Source: Bacillus horti (GTDB lineage: Bacteria; Bacillota; Bacilli; Caldalkalibacillales; JCM-10596). Taken from it: a stretch of DNA of 64,000 nucleotides. The stretch spans positions 52,920-116,919 of the forward strand of contig NZ_JAUSTY010000016.1 of the NCBI RefSeq assembly GCF_030813115.1. Reading direction: 5' to 3'. Both the position numbers and the translations under genes were made by a program. How positions within the stretch are numbered: the first letter of the stretch is position 1; each line of letters begins with the position of its first letter. The notes under the pieces were generated by a model. That model made no database searches. It was given only the letters and a program-made list of their open reading frames with translations, and was not told the DNA's origin. Positions 1-8,939 of this stretch are shown piece after piece.

Positions 1-89
1 AGTTATAAACGTGTTACCCCATAAACTATAGATGTTTTGTTGTTTTTTATCTCATCTGTCATTACGCTTAGATCCTTACAAACATTCGC

Positions 90-722
90 TTAATTTATGT
101 TTTGTTCCTTCATTTTTTCCTTTTTACTCTCAATATTTTTTATAGCTAATAGACCTACATGCATCAAAACAAGCCCTACCGCAGATACACTGAAGAACGG
201 AATGAGACCTGGTATCCAGAGAAATAGAAGGACGAATAATATAAGTGCTACAAACATCGTGATCGTTAGCACTGGATTCACCACACCTATAATAAAGGCA
301 CTTTTAAAATATTGAAGGAAAGGCAGCCTGTAATGTACGTACACAGGGATAATGTAACAAAGAGTTACAGAATAAATCATACCTGCCACGAAAAGGCCGA
401 CAAGCAAAATAGTATGGATTATGCCTTCCACACTAGCTAAAAAGAGAAAGTCTACATACAAAACAAAACCTACGACAATAAACACTAGAGCAAATTTATT
501 TGCTGTCATAAACTCTTGTTTAAAACAATCTAGAAACGTTCGAAAAATAGGGACCTCCGTCTCTCCCATTAGCCATTTGCGCACAACGGTAAATAAACCA
601 ATCGTAGCCGGCATAAAGCCGAATACACCAAGACCCGCCACTGTAAAAAGCAACCAAAGTATATTAATATATGCCATTCTCATAATCCATTCACATATGC
701 GATAAAAGCCACTTGCCATCAA
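90..722 (-). CDS. yesL: DUF624 membrane protein (YesL family)
   Basis: This is a 210-residue integral membrane protein with about five hydrophobic segments (roughly residues 15-38, 72-98, 101-125, 145-170 and 175-198) and a lysine-rich C-terminus. The family is DUF624, typified by B. subtilis YesL. Members usually lie beside LytS/YesM-YesN two-component systems and carbohydrate ABC transporters; their biochemical role is unknown. It follows a lipoprotein gene by 26 bp on the same strand, so the two probably form an operon, read divergently from the GH39/GH8 genes. The start lies just after an AGGGG-type ribosome binding site. Family assignment is firm; a role in xylan or xylose uptake is inferred from context. 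Confidence 0.85.
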   Translation of the reverse strand: MMASGFYRICEWIMRMAYINILWLLFTVAGLGVFGFMPATIGLFTVVRKWLMGETEVPIFRTFLDCFKQEFMTANKFALVFIVVGFVLYVDFLFLASVEGIIHTILLVGLFVAGMIYSVTLCYIIPVYVHYRLPFLQYFKSAFIIGVVNPVLTITMFVALILFVLLFLWIPGLIPFFSVSAVGLVLMHVGLLAIKNIESKKEKMKEQNIN

Positions 723-748
723 CTAAACCCCTTTTCACCTATCTATTA

Positions 749-1333
749 TTATTTAATTGCTCCTAGAATACGTATGACCTCATCAATATGTTGACTCCGC
801 TGAATGACTACGGCAGCCAGTGCTTCCGTTGGTTCAATGCCGAACTCCTGTATCAGCCATGAATCCTGATGAATTGGAATAGCGTATAGGTTACGTTCGC
901 CTGTGTCTTCATCAATCAAGATAAATGGCTCTAGTCCCTCATCTAATACATCTTCTACAGCTTGCTGGTCCAGTTCACTATGTTCCGCTTGAAGAAGGGA
1001 ATTAAGTGGAGCTAGGCCGTAAGGATCAAGAACGATCGGTAATAGGGATTGATCTACAATGTACATATCCGTATCACCCGCCATAATTTCAATCGTTACT
1101 TTCTCAAAGGAAACGGGATACATTTGAACCTTGATCTCCTTTTCAAATTCGTTCCCAAGTACTTGTGTAGATCGTTGTATCATTTTTTCCTGCATGGCCC
1201 TTTCAAGCTGTGCAGGAATCTCGCTCAAAAACATGATATCTATTTGCTCCGCTTTACCGTTTCTTCCTCCGCAGGAAGCTAGTAAAAGGATTAGTATTCC
1301 TAGCAAAAGAACATAACTTAACTTTTTATACAT
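749..1333 (-). CDS. small lipoprotein of the yesL pair, unknown function
   Basis: The 194-residue product begins with a basic Met-Tyr-Lys-Lys, a hydrophobic stretch and a lipobox ending LASC-G (Cys about residue 21), so it should be a membrane-anchored extracytoplasmic lipoprotein. The mature part is acidic and has no full solute-binding-protein length, but segments such as the MAGDTDMYIVD stretch (about residues 84-94) are reminiscent of family 1 sugar-binding proteins. It is the first gene of a two-gene operon with yesL and is transcribed away from the GH39 gene. An AAGG ribosome binding site precedes the ATG. I do not recognise a named family. A sugar-sensing or transport-accessory role is only inferred from position. 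Confidence 0.7.
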   Translation of the reverse strand: MYKKLSYVLLLGILILLLASCGGRNGKAEQIDIMFLSEIPAQLERAMQEKMIQRSTQVLGNEFEKEIKVQMYPVSFEKVTIEIMAGDTDMYIVDQSLLPIVLDPYGLAPLNSLLQAEHSELDQQAVEDVLDEGLEPFILIDEDTGERNLYAIPIHQDSWLIQEFGIEPTEALAAVVIQRSQHIDEVIRILGAIK

Positions 1334-1584
1334 GGTGACCTTCAGCCCCTATGTTAAGTTTGGTAGGACTATCAGACTCATTCCTTCCCTTTTCATCATA
1401 CACGCAACGTCCTTGGAATTAAAGACCATAAACTATAGTTTCTGTCTAAAAGATCTAAGCATGTTTAGCATTTTTACACGCTCTGTCACAATTTCTTTAT
1501 TTTTTATAGTAGGTCCTTTACTTTTCTTGATTTTAGGGAAGTTTGATTTGAGCTATAATGAAAAAAAATTTGGGGAGGAGTTTG

Positions 1585-3096
1585 ATGGAAACAATTATAG
1601 TTGGAAAGCAAGCTCAAGGGAAGTACCGAAAGAATTGGAAGGTGTGTATAGGTACAGGGAGACTAGGTCTTGCACTGCAAAAAGAGTATCAGGATCATTT
1701 GCGTCTGCTTCAAGAACAGATAGGCTTTTCCTATATAAGAGGGCATGGACTTTTACATGATGATGTTGGTATCTATCGAGAGTTTGAAACAGCTGATGGT
1801 CATGCAAAGCCCTTCTATAACTTTACATACATTGATAGAATCTTTGATTCCTATTTAGAGCTAGGAATCCGACCATTTGTAGAGATTGGGTTTATGCCTA
1901 AGCTGCTAGCTTCTGGAGAGCAAACGATTTTCTATTGGAAGGGAAATGTCACTCCGCCAAAGGATTATAGCAAATGGAAGGACTTAGTTCAGGCTATTGT
2001 CACTCATTTTATTGCACGCTACGGAGAAGAGGAAGTCTTAAGATGGCCTTTTGAAATTTGGAACGAGCCCAATCTGATCAATTTTTGGCAGGACGCCGAT
2101 CAAGCGGAATATTTTAAATTGTATCTAGTGACTGCACAGGCGATTAAAGAAGTGCATCCTAGTATACAAGTTGGTGGTCCAGCGATATGTGGTGGGTCTG
2201 ATCATTGGATTACCGATTTCCTATTGTTTTGCAAAAATGAAAGCGCTCCCGTAGATTTTGTCACCCGACACGCCTATACTTCAGCTAAACCGCACAAGAC
2301 TACACCTGAATTAGTTTATCAAGAGCTGAATAATAACACGAGTATGCTAGAGGAGTTTAAACAGGTTAGGGAAATGATTCAAGCCTCTCCCTTCCCCGAC
2401 CTTCCTTTTCATATAACGGAATATAATACGTCCTATAGTCCAATAAACCCCATCCATGACACTACATTAAATGCAGCCTATCTAGCTAGAACATTAAGTG
2501 AAGCCAGTGATTACGTTGATTCCCTCTCCTACTGGACATTCAGTGATGTTTTTGAGGAGCTAGACGTCCCAAAGGCACAGTTTCATGGAGGGTTCGGACT
2601 GATCGCTTTAAATGGAATCTTGAAGCCTACTTTTCACCTGTTCCGTTTCTTTAATTCTTTAGGTGAAGAACTCCTATATCGCGATGAAAATATAATTGTA
2701 ACACGTAAGCCTGATGGCTCCATTGCTCTAGTCATTTGGAATCTTGTCATAGAAAAAGGAGATGACTTCAATAAAGAGGTTACCATAACCCTCCCCTTAG
2801 AATTCAGGGATGTATTTATAAAAAGAGATACGATTGATGAAATACATGCGAACCCCTGGCGAGTTTGGAAGGAGTTGGGCAGGCCACGTTTTCCAAGCCA
2901 GCAGCAGATTCAAATGCTACGGCAGGTTGCAGAGCCTCACGTTAGAACCCTTAGGAAAACGACAGAAAATGAAACACTCAGCTTAACTCTTACATTGTCC
3001 AAAAATGAGGTAAGTCTCATTGAATTCATTCCTGTTTATGAAGAAGCACAGCCTTACATTGACCTAGATGATAGCCAAATGACTTCATATAGCTAG
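1585..3096 (+). CDS. xynB: GH39 beta-xylosidase (cytoplasmic)
   Basis: The 503-residue enzyme has no signal peptide and should release xylose from the non-reducing end of imported xylo-oligosaccharides. The start is set at the ATG preceded by GGGGAGG at 1572-1578; the reading frame extends nine codons further upstream without a usable site. From this start the acid/base glutamate in WNEPN is residue 161 and the nucleophile in HITEYNTSY is residue 279. These are almost exactly the positions (160 and 278) known for the Geobacillus stearothermophilus GH39 enzyme. A TATAAT lies at 1554-1559, giving a short leader, but no good -35 was seen, which fits an activator-dependent promoter. A GH8 gene follows after 37 bp, presumably co-transcribed. 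Confidence 0.93.
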   Translation: METIIVGKQAQGKYRKNWKVCIGTGRLGLALQKEYQDHLRLLQEQIGFSYIRGHGLLHDDVGIYREFETADGHAKPFYNFTYIDRIFDSYLELGIRPFVEIGFMPKLLASGEQTIFYWKGNVTPPKDYSKWKDLVQAIVTHFIARYGEEEVLRWPFEIWNEPNLINFWQDADQAEYFKLYLVTAQAIKEVHPSIQVGGPAICGGSDHWITDFLLFCKNESAPVDFVTRHAYTSAKPHKTTPELVYQELNNNTSMLEEFKQVREMIQASPFPDLPFHITEYNTSYSPINPIHDTTLNAAYLARTLSEASDYVDSLSYWTFSDVFEELDVPKAQFHGGFGLIALNGILKPTFHLFRFFNSLGEELLYRDENIIVTRKPDGSIALVIWNLVIEKGDDFNKEVTITLPLEFRDVFIKRDTIDEIHANPWRVWKELGRPRFPSQQQIQMLRQVAEPHVRTLRKTTENETLSLTLTLSKNEVSLIEFIPVYEEAQPYIDLDDSQMTSYS

Positions 3097-3133
3097 ACTT
3101 ATGTAGCCATACTTCTAATTTGGAGGATTGAAC

Positions 3134-4285
3134 ATGACTAGTCAAAAACAAGGAGCTTTCTATACCGGTAGATACCGTAACGTATTCAAAGAGCACGGCT
3201 ACTCTGAGGATGATATCAATGATCGAGTTCAGAAGACATGGAAGGATATTTTCTATGGTGATCAGAAAACAACCTTTTATTATCCAGTCGGGGAAAATAA
3301 AGCATATATTTTGGATACAGGAAATCTGGATGTACGTACAGAGGGAATGTCCTACGGAATGATGATGGCTGTTCAACTTAATAAAAAGGAAGAGTTTGAC
3401 CGATTATGGACATGGGCTAGGGAGCATATGTATGTTACTTTTGGGGAAAATGCAGGTTATTTTTCTTGGTCATGTGCTCCCGACGGTACAAGAAATTATG
3501 ATGGACCTGCACCTGATGGAGAAGAATATTTTGCTTTAGCGTTGTTTTTCGCCTCCCATCGTTGGGGCGATGGAGAACATGAGCCTTATGTCTATTCGCA
3601 TGAAGCCAAAGAGCTACTGAGAACCTGCCTCCATAAAGGAGAAGACAGCATTGGACAGCCGATGTGGGAAAAAGAGAACAAGCTAATTAAGTTCGTACCA
3701 AACTGTAGCTTTACTGATCCGTCCTATCATCTTCCACATTTTTACGAGCTTTTCAGCCTTTGGTCGTATCCTGAGGATCGTTCATTTTGGCAGGAGGCTG
3801 CTCACGCTAGTAGACGGTATTTACAGAAAGCCTGTCATCCCGTAACTGGCCTAGCTCCTGAGTATGCTTTTTATGATGGTAGCCCTAATCATGTAAATGG
3901 ATTTGGCCACTTTTATAGCGATTCCTACAGAGTAGCTGCTAATATAGGGCTGGATTATGAATGGTTTAAGAAGGACGAATGGCAGGTTACGGAGGCAAAC
4001 CGAATTCAAGCCTTTTTTGCTGATAAGGATCCACTGGATTATCGTCGCTATACAATTGAAGGTGACCCCTTTGAAAAAAAATCCCTTCATCCTGTAGGCT
4101 TAATTGCCACAAACGCAATGGCTTCATTGGCTGCAACCGGCCCTATAGCTAAAGCCCATGTGGACCTTTTCTGGCAGACTCCTGTTCGCCAAGGAGAACG
4201 ACGCTACTATGATAATTGCCTTTATCTATTTGCTATGCTAGCACTAAGTGGAAACTATCGGATTTGGATGCCTCAGAAATCTTGA
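3134..4285 (+). CDS. GH8 reducing-end xylose-releasing exo-oligoxylanase (Rex)
   Basis: This 383-residue glycoside hydrolase family 8 protein has no signal peptide and should cleave xylose from the reducing end of xylo-oligosaccharides in the cytoplasm. The chosen ATG has TGGAGG at 3121-3126; an in-frame TTG six bases upstream sits too close to it. With this start the catalytic glutamate in DVRTEG is residue 70, the catalytic aspartate in FYSDSY is 263, and a histidine in KSLHP is 319. These are the same three positions that define Bacillus halodurans Rex, where His319 blocks the cleft and gives exo action. The pairing with GH39 allows attack from both chain ends. Assignment is strong. Confidence 0.93.
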   Translation: MTSQKQGAFYTGRYRNVFKEHGYSEDDINDRVQKTWKDIFYGDQKTTFYYPVGENKAYILDTGNLDVRTEGMSYGMMMAVQLNKKEEFDRLWTWAREHMYVTFGENAGYFSWSCAPDGTRNYDGPAPDGEEYFALALFFASHRWGDGEHEPYVYSHEAKELLRTCLHKGEDSIGQPMWEKENKLIKFVPNCSFTDPSYHLPHFYELFSLWSYPEDRSFWQEAAHASRRYLQKACHPVTGLAPEYAFYDGSPNHVNGFGHFYSDSYRVAANIGLDYEWFKKDEWQVTEANRIQAFFADKDPLDYRRYTIEGDPFEKKSLHPVGLIATNAMASLAATGPIAKAHVDLFWQTPVRQGERRYYDNCLYLFAMLALSGNYRIWMPQKS

Positions 4286-4347
4286 TATGAAACTTATTTT
4301 ACACTAGATTTATTACTTGTTTTTATAATCGTTTTTTACTTGATGTA

Positions 4348-4427
4348 TTCTTAATATAAACTATTTTGAATCGTTAATTAGTATTTATTTCTAGTTCTTA
4401 ATACAAAACTATTTTTGAATCCTAATC
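4348..4427. repeat. imperfect direct repeat of about 32 bp, two copies
   Basis: Copies begin at 4348 (TTCTTAATATAAACTATTTT...) and 4395 (TTCTTAATACAAAACTATTT...), 47 bp apart, and share most bases through a following TGAATC. The spacing is close to that within the nearby four-unit element, so they may be further diverged units, but this is not certain. Confidence 0.55.
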
Positions 4428-4498
4428 TCAATTTGAAACTCAATATAGGTTAAGATCATAAGCTCGAAAAACTCACATGGATATGTTTTTATAACCAC

Positions 4499-4568
4499 TC
4501 TAGCCATCAAAGGTGCCATCAGAAGCCAGATTTCTAAAGTCTAAAGCCGTAGATCTTTGATGGCTAGA
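4499..4568. repeat. perfect 14-bp inverted repeat, 42-nt loop
   Basis: TCTAGCCATCAAAG at 4499-4512 is exactly complementary to CTTTGATGGCTAGA at 4555-4568. The stem is far longer than expected by chance, but neither side is followed by a T-run, so it is not a typical intrinsic terminator. It could form a cruciform or a stable RNA hairpin at the 3' end of the rex transcript. Confidence 0.7.
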
Positions 4569-4612
4569 TGCCTTCTCCTATTCAAAGCTTATAAAGATTA
4601 CTCGTAAAATTT

Positions 4613-4799
4613 AGTGCTAATATACACTTATTTTAGCTTTTAAGTAAGAAATTTCAGTAAATAACTGCATCTATACACTTAGTAATTGGAATTCCACGGA
4701 TATTTTATTATTAAAGAGGATTTTTAGTGTATTTTTGCACTTAATTACCTTTTGAAACCCAAAAAGGCTACAACTAAATGTATTTTTGCAGTTATTTAG
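4613..4799. repeat. four-unit palindromic intergenic element, locus A
   Basis: Four short hairpin units occur with loop octamers at 4617-4624 (CTAATATA), 4668-4675 (CATCTATA), 4730-4737 (TATTTTTG) and 4781-4788 (TATTTTTG), mostly flanked by AGTG/CACT-type arms. The first two are in one orientation and the last two in the other. Start-to-start spacings are 51, 62 and 51 bp. The same geometry recurs at two other intergenic loci in this window. Function unknown; transcription termination between convergent genes is one possibility. Confidence 0.65.
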
Positions 4800-4806
4800 T
4801 AAGACG

Positions 4807-5949
4807 TTACCTTCCTCCACTGTAAATATCCTCCTCACTGTGGAAGCCATCGGCAAGGATCGTTTCATCTAGATTAGATCTATTAACAGAGACAGGTGAA
4901 AGAAGGACAGATGGAACCATAACTTTACCGTTATTTAATTTTCTTTCAATGTCCAAAACCTCTCCTTTGGCTAGACTTACAGAAAGAGAAGCAACCTCTT
5001 CAGCTAGGCTGCCAATGGGCTTGTAGACAGTCATAGTCTGTATCCCTTGGACTATTCTTTGAACGGCAGCTAACTCAGCATCCTGCCCAGCAACCGGGAT
5101 TTGACCAGCAAGCCCTGCTTCCTCCAACGCTTTCAAGGCCATACCAGCTGTTGCATCATTAGCAGCAATCACCGCATCGATTTGGTTATTATTTGCCTTC
5201 AGGGCTTCTTGCATGTTTAAAAAAGCATTACTTGGAAGCCAGTTCGTTGTCCATTGATCATAAACGATGTGAATGTCTCCTTGATCTATAAGAGGCTGGA
5301 GCACGTTAAATACTCCTTTTTTAAGCAGATGTGCATTATAATCTGTTTCTGCTCCACCTATATACACATACTTCCCTTCAGGAACTAGCCTAATCATGGC
5401 TTCGGCCTGCAGCTCCCCTACCCGCTCATTATCAAATGAAACATACAAATCGATATCTGCATTTTTAATCAATCGATCATAGGAAATGACCTTGATCCCT
5501 GCGAGCTGGGCCTTTGTCACAATAGTTGCTGCAGATTCTGCATTGTAAGGAACTATGACTAGAACATCGACTCCTCTATTTATTAACGTTTCAGCCTGGA
5601 CAACCTGAAGTGCTTCATCTCCGTTTGCCGCTAATATCTCAACTTCTGCCCCGAGTTGCTCTACCGCCTTTTTAAATAAATCACGATCCTTAAGCCATCG
5701 TTCCTCCTCTAGCGTGTCCATAGAAAAACCAATCCTAATTTTTTTAGAATCATCTGAAGCAGAACCAGGTGAGAGCGATTCTTCAGAATTAGAGGGAGCT
5801 ACGTCAACTGCTGAATCCTTTCCTAAGTACATGGCATTGGTAGAAACATTTTCATCAAGGCTTTCCTCATTTGAATTTTTTATACAGCCTATTAATAGGG
5901 TGCACAAGGCAACAAATACTATTAGTCCCCATTTCCCCTTGTGAGACAT
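4807..5949 (-). CDS. XylF-like sugar-binding lipoprotein (second copy)
   Basis: The 380-residue product is a periplasmic-binding-protein type 1 (RbsB/XylF) with a lipoprotein signal ending LLIGC at about residue 22 and a Ser/Asp/Glu-rich linker. The core carries XylF-like motifs such as RWLKDRDLF, ETLINRGVDVL, VISYDRLI and AANDATAGMA, close in pattern to the main xylF in this window. The start is the ATG preceded by GAGAGGAG; a longer frame would run into the response-regulator gene. It is the last gene of the xylFII-lytS-yesN run, 13 bp after yesN. It probably delivers xylose or a xylo-oligosaccharide to the XylGH permease, or acts in signalling; the ligand is inferred. Confidence 0.85.
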   Translation of the reverse strand: MSHKGKWGLIVFVALCTLLIGCIKNSNEESLDENVSTNAMYLGKDSAVDVAPSNSEESLSPGSASDDSKKIRIGFSMDTLEEERWLKDRDLFKKAVEQLGAEVEILAANGDEALQVVQAETLINRGVDVLVIVPYNAESAATIVTKAQLAGIKVISYDRLIKNADIDLYVSFDNERVGELQAEAMIRLVPEGKYVYIGGAETDYNAHLLKKGVFNVLQPLIDQGDIHIVYDQWTTNWLPSNAFLNMQEALKANNNQIDAVIAANDATAGMALKALEEAGLAGQIPVAGQDAELAAVQRIVQGIQTMTVYKPIGSLAEEVASLSVSLAKGEVLDIERKLNNGKVMVPSVLLSPVSVNRSNLDETILADGFHSEEDIYSGGR

Positions 5950-5962
5950 GCTATCTCTCCTC

Positions 5963-7498
5963 TCAAACCTGCTGACCAAGCATTGTCTTTCGATACTCTT
6001 TAGGCGAGATATAGGTCACTTTCTTAAATACCTTACTAAAATAGTTTGGATCATGGTATCCCACTTCGAATGTGATCTCTTTAATGCTTTTTTCAGCGTC
6101 TGCTAACAGGCTTTTTGCTTTTTCCATTCTGCATTCTGTTAGAAATTCAATATAGTTTACACCCTGTTTTTCCTTAAACATTTTACTTATATAAATAGGG
6201 CTAAGCTGTACTTTTTGAGCTAAAGTATCTAGGGAAATATCCTCTTGTGAATGGTCTATGATATACTGCTTTAACTTATGGAACGTATCAGACTCAAGAA
6301 GGGTAATATGTTGTTCGTAGGATTGCTTCATTTTCTGTATCAGTTGATCCGTTTCCCCTCGAAGCTGTCGATAGTCTAGTGGCTGAACCATATATAACGG
6401 TGTCACTGTTTCTATTCCGCTCTCACTCATCATTCTGGAGGCTATCCAGAGCAGTTCAAGTATTCGTTGCTGTGCATGTACAATCGCCGTTCTTCCTTTT
6501 TCAAAATAGGTTAGTTGGTTCATCACCTGGGTATAAACACGATCCCATTTTCCAAGTCTTATATTGTCCACCAATTCTTTGTGATTAGCTATGTTCTCCT
6601 CAAGTCGATCAGGTTGGAAGGAAATATCTTCGTAAAAATGATAGTCCTTCCGAGCATTCATATCAATTGTCGTCATTAATGCCTCCTGATAGGATGTTCT
6701 AATATCATCCAATGACTTATAAACTCCCCCTATTCCGATAAACCAATCAGTACTTTCAGTTGTTGCGGGAAGAGAAAGAAAATCTCTTGCCCAGGCACTA
6801 GCTTGAGAACGGTAGGAAAACTCATACTGTCTAAAAACGATTATAGGAAGCTGTCGCCCATAAAGCGCACCAACCCAGCCACTCTTCTTCTGTCTTACTT
6901 TTTCCTTTATGAGAGAATAGTAGACCTCCGCTCCCTCAGGTAAGTGTAGAACCATCACAAACAGTTCATCGGATGAAGGAATTTCAAGCATATTAATAAG
7001 CATATCAACATGAACCTCATGCACGTGGTCAAATAAAAACTGTGTGACAACATCTGTTTCCACAAGGACCTGAGCCTTTTCCCAAACTTCTTGCTGTAAT
7101 TGGCTTTTTCTATAGTGATCACGCTCCGTTATTATTTGTTCAATCACCTTACCGATTGTACTCACAATTTCACTTGCTTTGCTAGGCTTTAAAATATAAT
7201 CCTTCACACCGAGCTTAATAGCTGCCTTCATATATTGAAACGTATCATACGCTGTTACCATGATGAATTTAATGGCAGGAAAGTCAGAGCTTATCTTCTC
7301 AACAGCTTCAAGCCCTGTCATTCCAGGCATCTTAATATCCATAAGAATTAAGTCTGGTGTAAACTCTGTAGCCAGCTCTATAGCCATTTTACCGTTTTTT
7401 GCCTGCTGAATTCGCAGATGGGGAAAGCTTCTTTCTAAAATCGCTTGCATTCCCTGGCGTTCAACCTGTTCATCATCCACAATGAGAAGTTTGATCAT
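5963..7498 (-). CDS. yesN: YesN-type response regulator with AraC output domain
   Basis: The 511-residue protein has an N-terminal receiver domain with phospho-acceptor Asp about residue 54 (LILMDIKMPG) and conserved Lys in ILKPSK. A long middle region follows, then a C-terminal AraC-type double helix-turn-helix (about residues 410-508, ending with the GYHDPNYFSKVFKK signature). It should be phosphorylated by the adjacent LytS kinase and activate sugar-uptake promoters such as that of xylF. The start is the ATG with AAGGAG upstream; the gene overlaps the end of the kinase gene by about 26 bp, indicating translational coupling. In Clostridium beijerinckii the equivalent regulator acts on xylFGH. 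Confidence 0.92.
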   Translation of the reverse strand: MIKLLIVDDEQVERQGMQAILERSFPHLRIQQAKNGKMAIELATEFTPDLILMDIKMPGMTGLEAVEKISSDFPAIKFIMVTAYDTFQYMKAAIKLGVKDYILKPSKASEIVSTIGKVIEQIITERDHYRKSQLQQEVWEKAQVLVETDVVTQFLFDHVHEVHVDMLINMLEIPSSDELFVMVLHLPEGAEVYYSLIKEKVRQKKSGWVGALYGRQLPIIVFRQYEFSYRSQASAWARDFLSLPATTESTDWFIGIGGVYKSLDDIRTSYQEALMTTIDMNARKDYHFYEDISFQPDRLEENIANHKELVDNIRLGKWDRVYTQVMNQLTYFEKGRTAIVHAQQRILELLWIASRMMSESGIETVTPLYMVQPLDYRQLRGETDQLIQKMKQSYEQHITLLESDTFHKLKQYIIDHSQEDISLDTLAQKVQLSPIYISKMFKEKQGVNYIEFLTECRMEKAKSLLADAEKSIKEITFEVGYHDPNYFSKVFKKVTYISPKEYRKTMLGQQV

Positions 7499-8939
7499 CA
7501 AGAACAGCTCCTTCTCTTCTTATTATCAGCTTTATGTTTGTTCCCTTATCTTGGACACTCAGTATTTCAATCACATCTTGATAGCCGTAAAATAATCGTA
7601 GCCGTTTGACAACATTACTAAAGCCTATGCCCGTAGAATGACCCTCTGTAATAGCTGGAGCTTCTTCATTTATAATCTGCTTTATTTTCTCTTGCGGCAT
7701 TCCACTTCCATCATCTTCAATTTCTATGATAACGTCATGTCCTTTTTTCCTAACTTTAAACCAAATTGTCCCACCCTCTATCTTAGGCTCCACAGCATGA
7801 ATGACCGCATTTTCAATAATGGGCTGAAGAGTTAAAGCTGGTATTTTCAGATCAAGGCAGGCTTCATCAATGTCTAAATAAACTTGAAGTCGATCTGTGA
7901 ATCTTGCTTTTTGAATATCTATATATTGCTTTAGCACATTAATTTCGTCTCTTAAAGTAACAGATCTATTCTGCTGCTTTAAATTATAGCGGAGAATACC
8001 CGCAACACTTACAAGAAGATCACTGGTTTCTTCGGCCCCATCTAGATAAGCTTTTTTAGAAAGTGTATTTAATGTGTTAAATAGGAAGTGTGGATGAATT
8101 TGACTCTGAAGGCTGCGAAACTGACTTTCTTGCAAAAGCAGTTTACTCTCCTGTAGCTCACGCTCTAGAGCTGCTTTATGCTTAATTTCTGAAATAAGAT
8201 TATTGATATTAATTCGCATACGATCAAACGTTTTAGCCAAAAACTCAATCTCGTCTTTAGCCGTCACCTTCACCTGCCGATCAAAGTTTCCTTTAGAAAG
8301 CTCATTGGCTGCCTTAGTTAGCTGAAATATTGGACGAGTAATCCCTAATGAAAACCAATAGGTGATAATTAATAAAATTGAGGTTATAAGTAATAGCACC
8401 CATATTCCCAATTTAATAACTTCGCCAGATTGCTCCATGATCCCGCGATAAAATAAGCTATACGTGTTTAATTCTATGTCAATTAGAGCTAAAGTCATCT
8501 CAGAGATATAGGTGGAGATGTTGTTTGCTTCAGAAAACTCGTGGGCAGAGCTCTCAGTATCTTTTTCAGCTTGAAACAAAATGAATCGATTCGTTGTTTC
8601 TACTAGACTATCAATAAGATGCACATAGTTTGTTAAAGTAAAAGCATTATCGCTGTTCCTTAAGGGATACACCCCTTGCTTTGCATGTAAAAGCTTTTCT
8701 TTACTTACTTGAAGTTGCTGCAGGCTTGCTGGGTTAGAATCAAGCATAAGTTGATTTAGATCGTTCACAACCAGTTGGCTAGCTCTAGAAACTTCATTCA
8801 TACTTAGATAGCGTTGAAGGACATCATTGTATTGCTGATGTGTCTTAAAATTATAGTAAGTCAGGGCTAACCAGATGGATGACATAATCAATAAAACAAT
8901 CGTCGTGAGTGTTAGGATTTTCTTCTGAATGCTTGTCAT
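7473..8939 (-). CDS. lytS: LytS/YesM-type sensor histidine kinase
   Basis: This 488-residue kinase has two membrane segments (about residues 8-28 and 176-198) around an extracytoplasmic helical domain. A HAMP linker to about residue 250 leads to the His_kinase module of the YesM/LytS class, with the phospho-accepting His about residue 282 in QIHPHFLFNTL. The ATPase N-box (PIIENAVIHA) and G-box (DDGSGMP) are intact. Its ATG overlaps the stop of xylFII by four bases (ATGA), so sensor and kinase are translationally coupled. By analogy with the described XylFII-LytS complex, the short extracellular domain should bind xylose-loaded XylFII. Confidence 0.9.
   Translation of the reverse strand: MTSIQKKILTLTTIVLLIMSSIWLALTYYNFKTHQQYNDVLQRYLSMNEVSRASQLVVNDLNQLMLDSNPASLQQLQVSKEKLLHAKQGVYPLRNSDNAFTLTNYVHLIDSLVETTNRFILFQAEKDTESSAHEFSEANNISTYISEMTLALIDIELNTYSLFYRGIMEQSGEVIKLGIWVLLLITSILLIITYWFSLGITRPIFQLTKAANELSKGNFDRQVKVTAKDEIEFLAKTFDRMRININNLISEIKHKAALERELQESKLLLQESQFRSLQSQIHPHFLFNTLNTLSKKAYLDGAEETSDLLVSVAGILRYNLKQQNRSVTLRDEINVLKQYIDIQKARFTDRLQVYLDIDEACLDLKIPALTLQPIIENAVIHAVEPKIEGGTIWFKVRKKGHDVIIEIEDDGSGMPQEKIKQIINEEAPAITEGHSTGIGFSNVVKRLRLFYGYQDVIEILSVQDKGTNIKLIIRREGAVLDDQTSHCG

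Larger units (their letters stand above)
4286..4806. other. repeat-rich intergenic region between convergent genes
   Basis: The 521 bp between the ends of rex (+) and the xylF-like gene (-) carry no convincing coding sequence. They hold an imperfect tandem pair of about 32 bp, a long perfect inverted repeat and a four-unit palindromic element, each listed separately. The short frame on the minus strand at 4671-4868 overlaps the xylF-like gene end and the repeats and looks spurious. Confidence 0.7.

Noticed and set aside
421..705. 94-codon plus-strand frame opposite yesL
   Set aside because: It is the antisense shadow of a clear membrane-protein gene; no ribosome binding site.
1332..1760. 142-codon plus-strand frame ahead of the GH39 gene
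   Set aside because: It overlaps the GH39 coding region in another frame, has no protein-like composition, and GH39 has the ribosome binding site.
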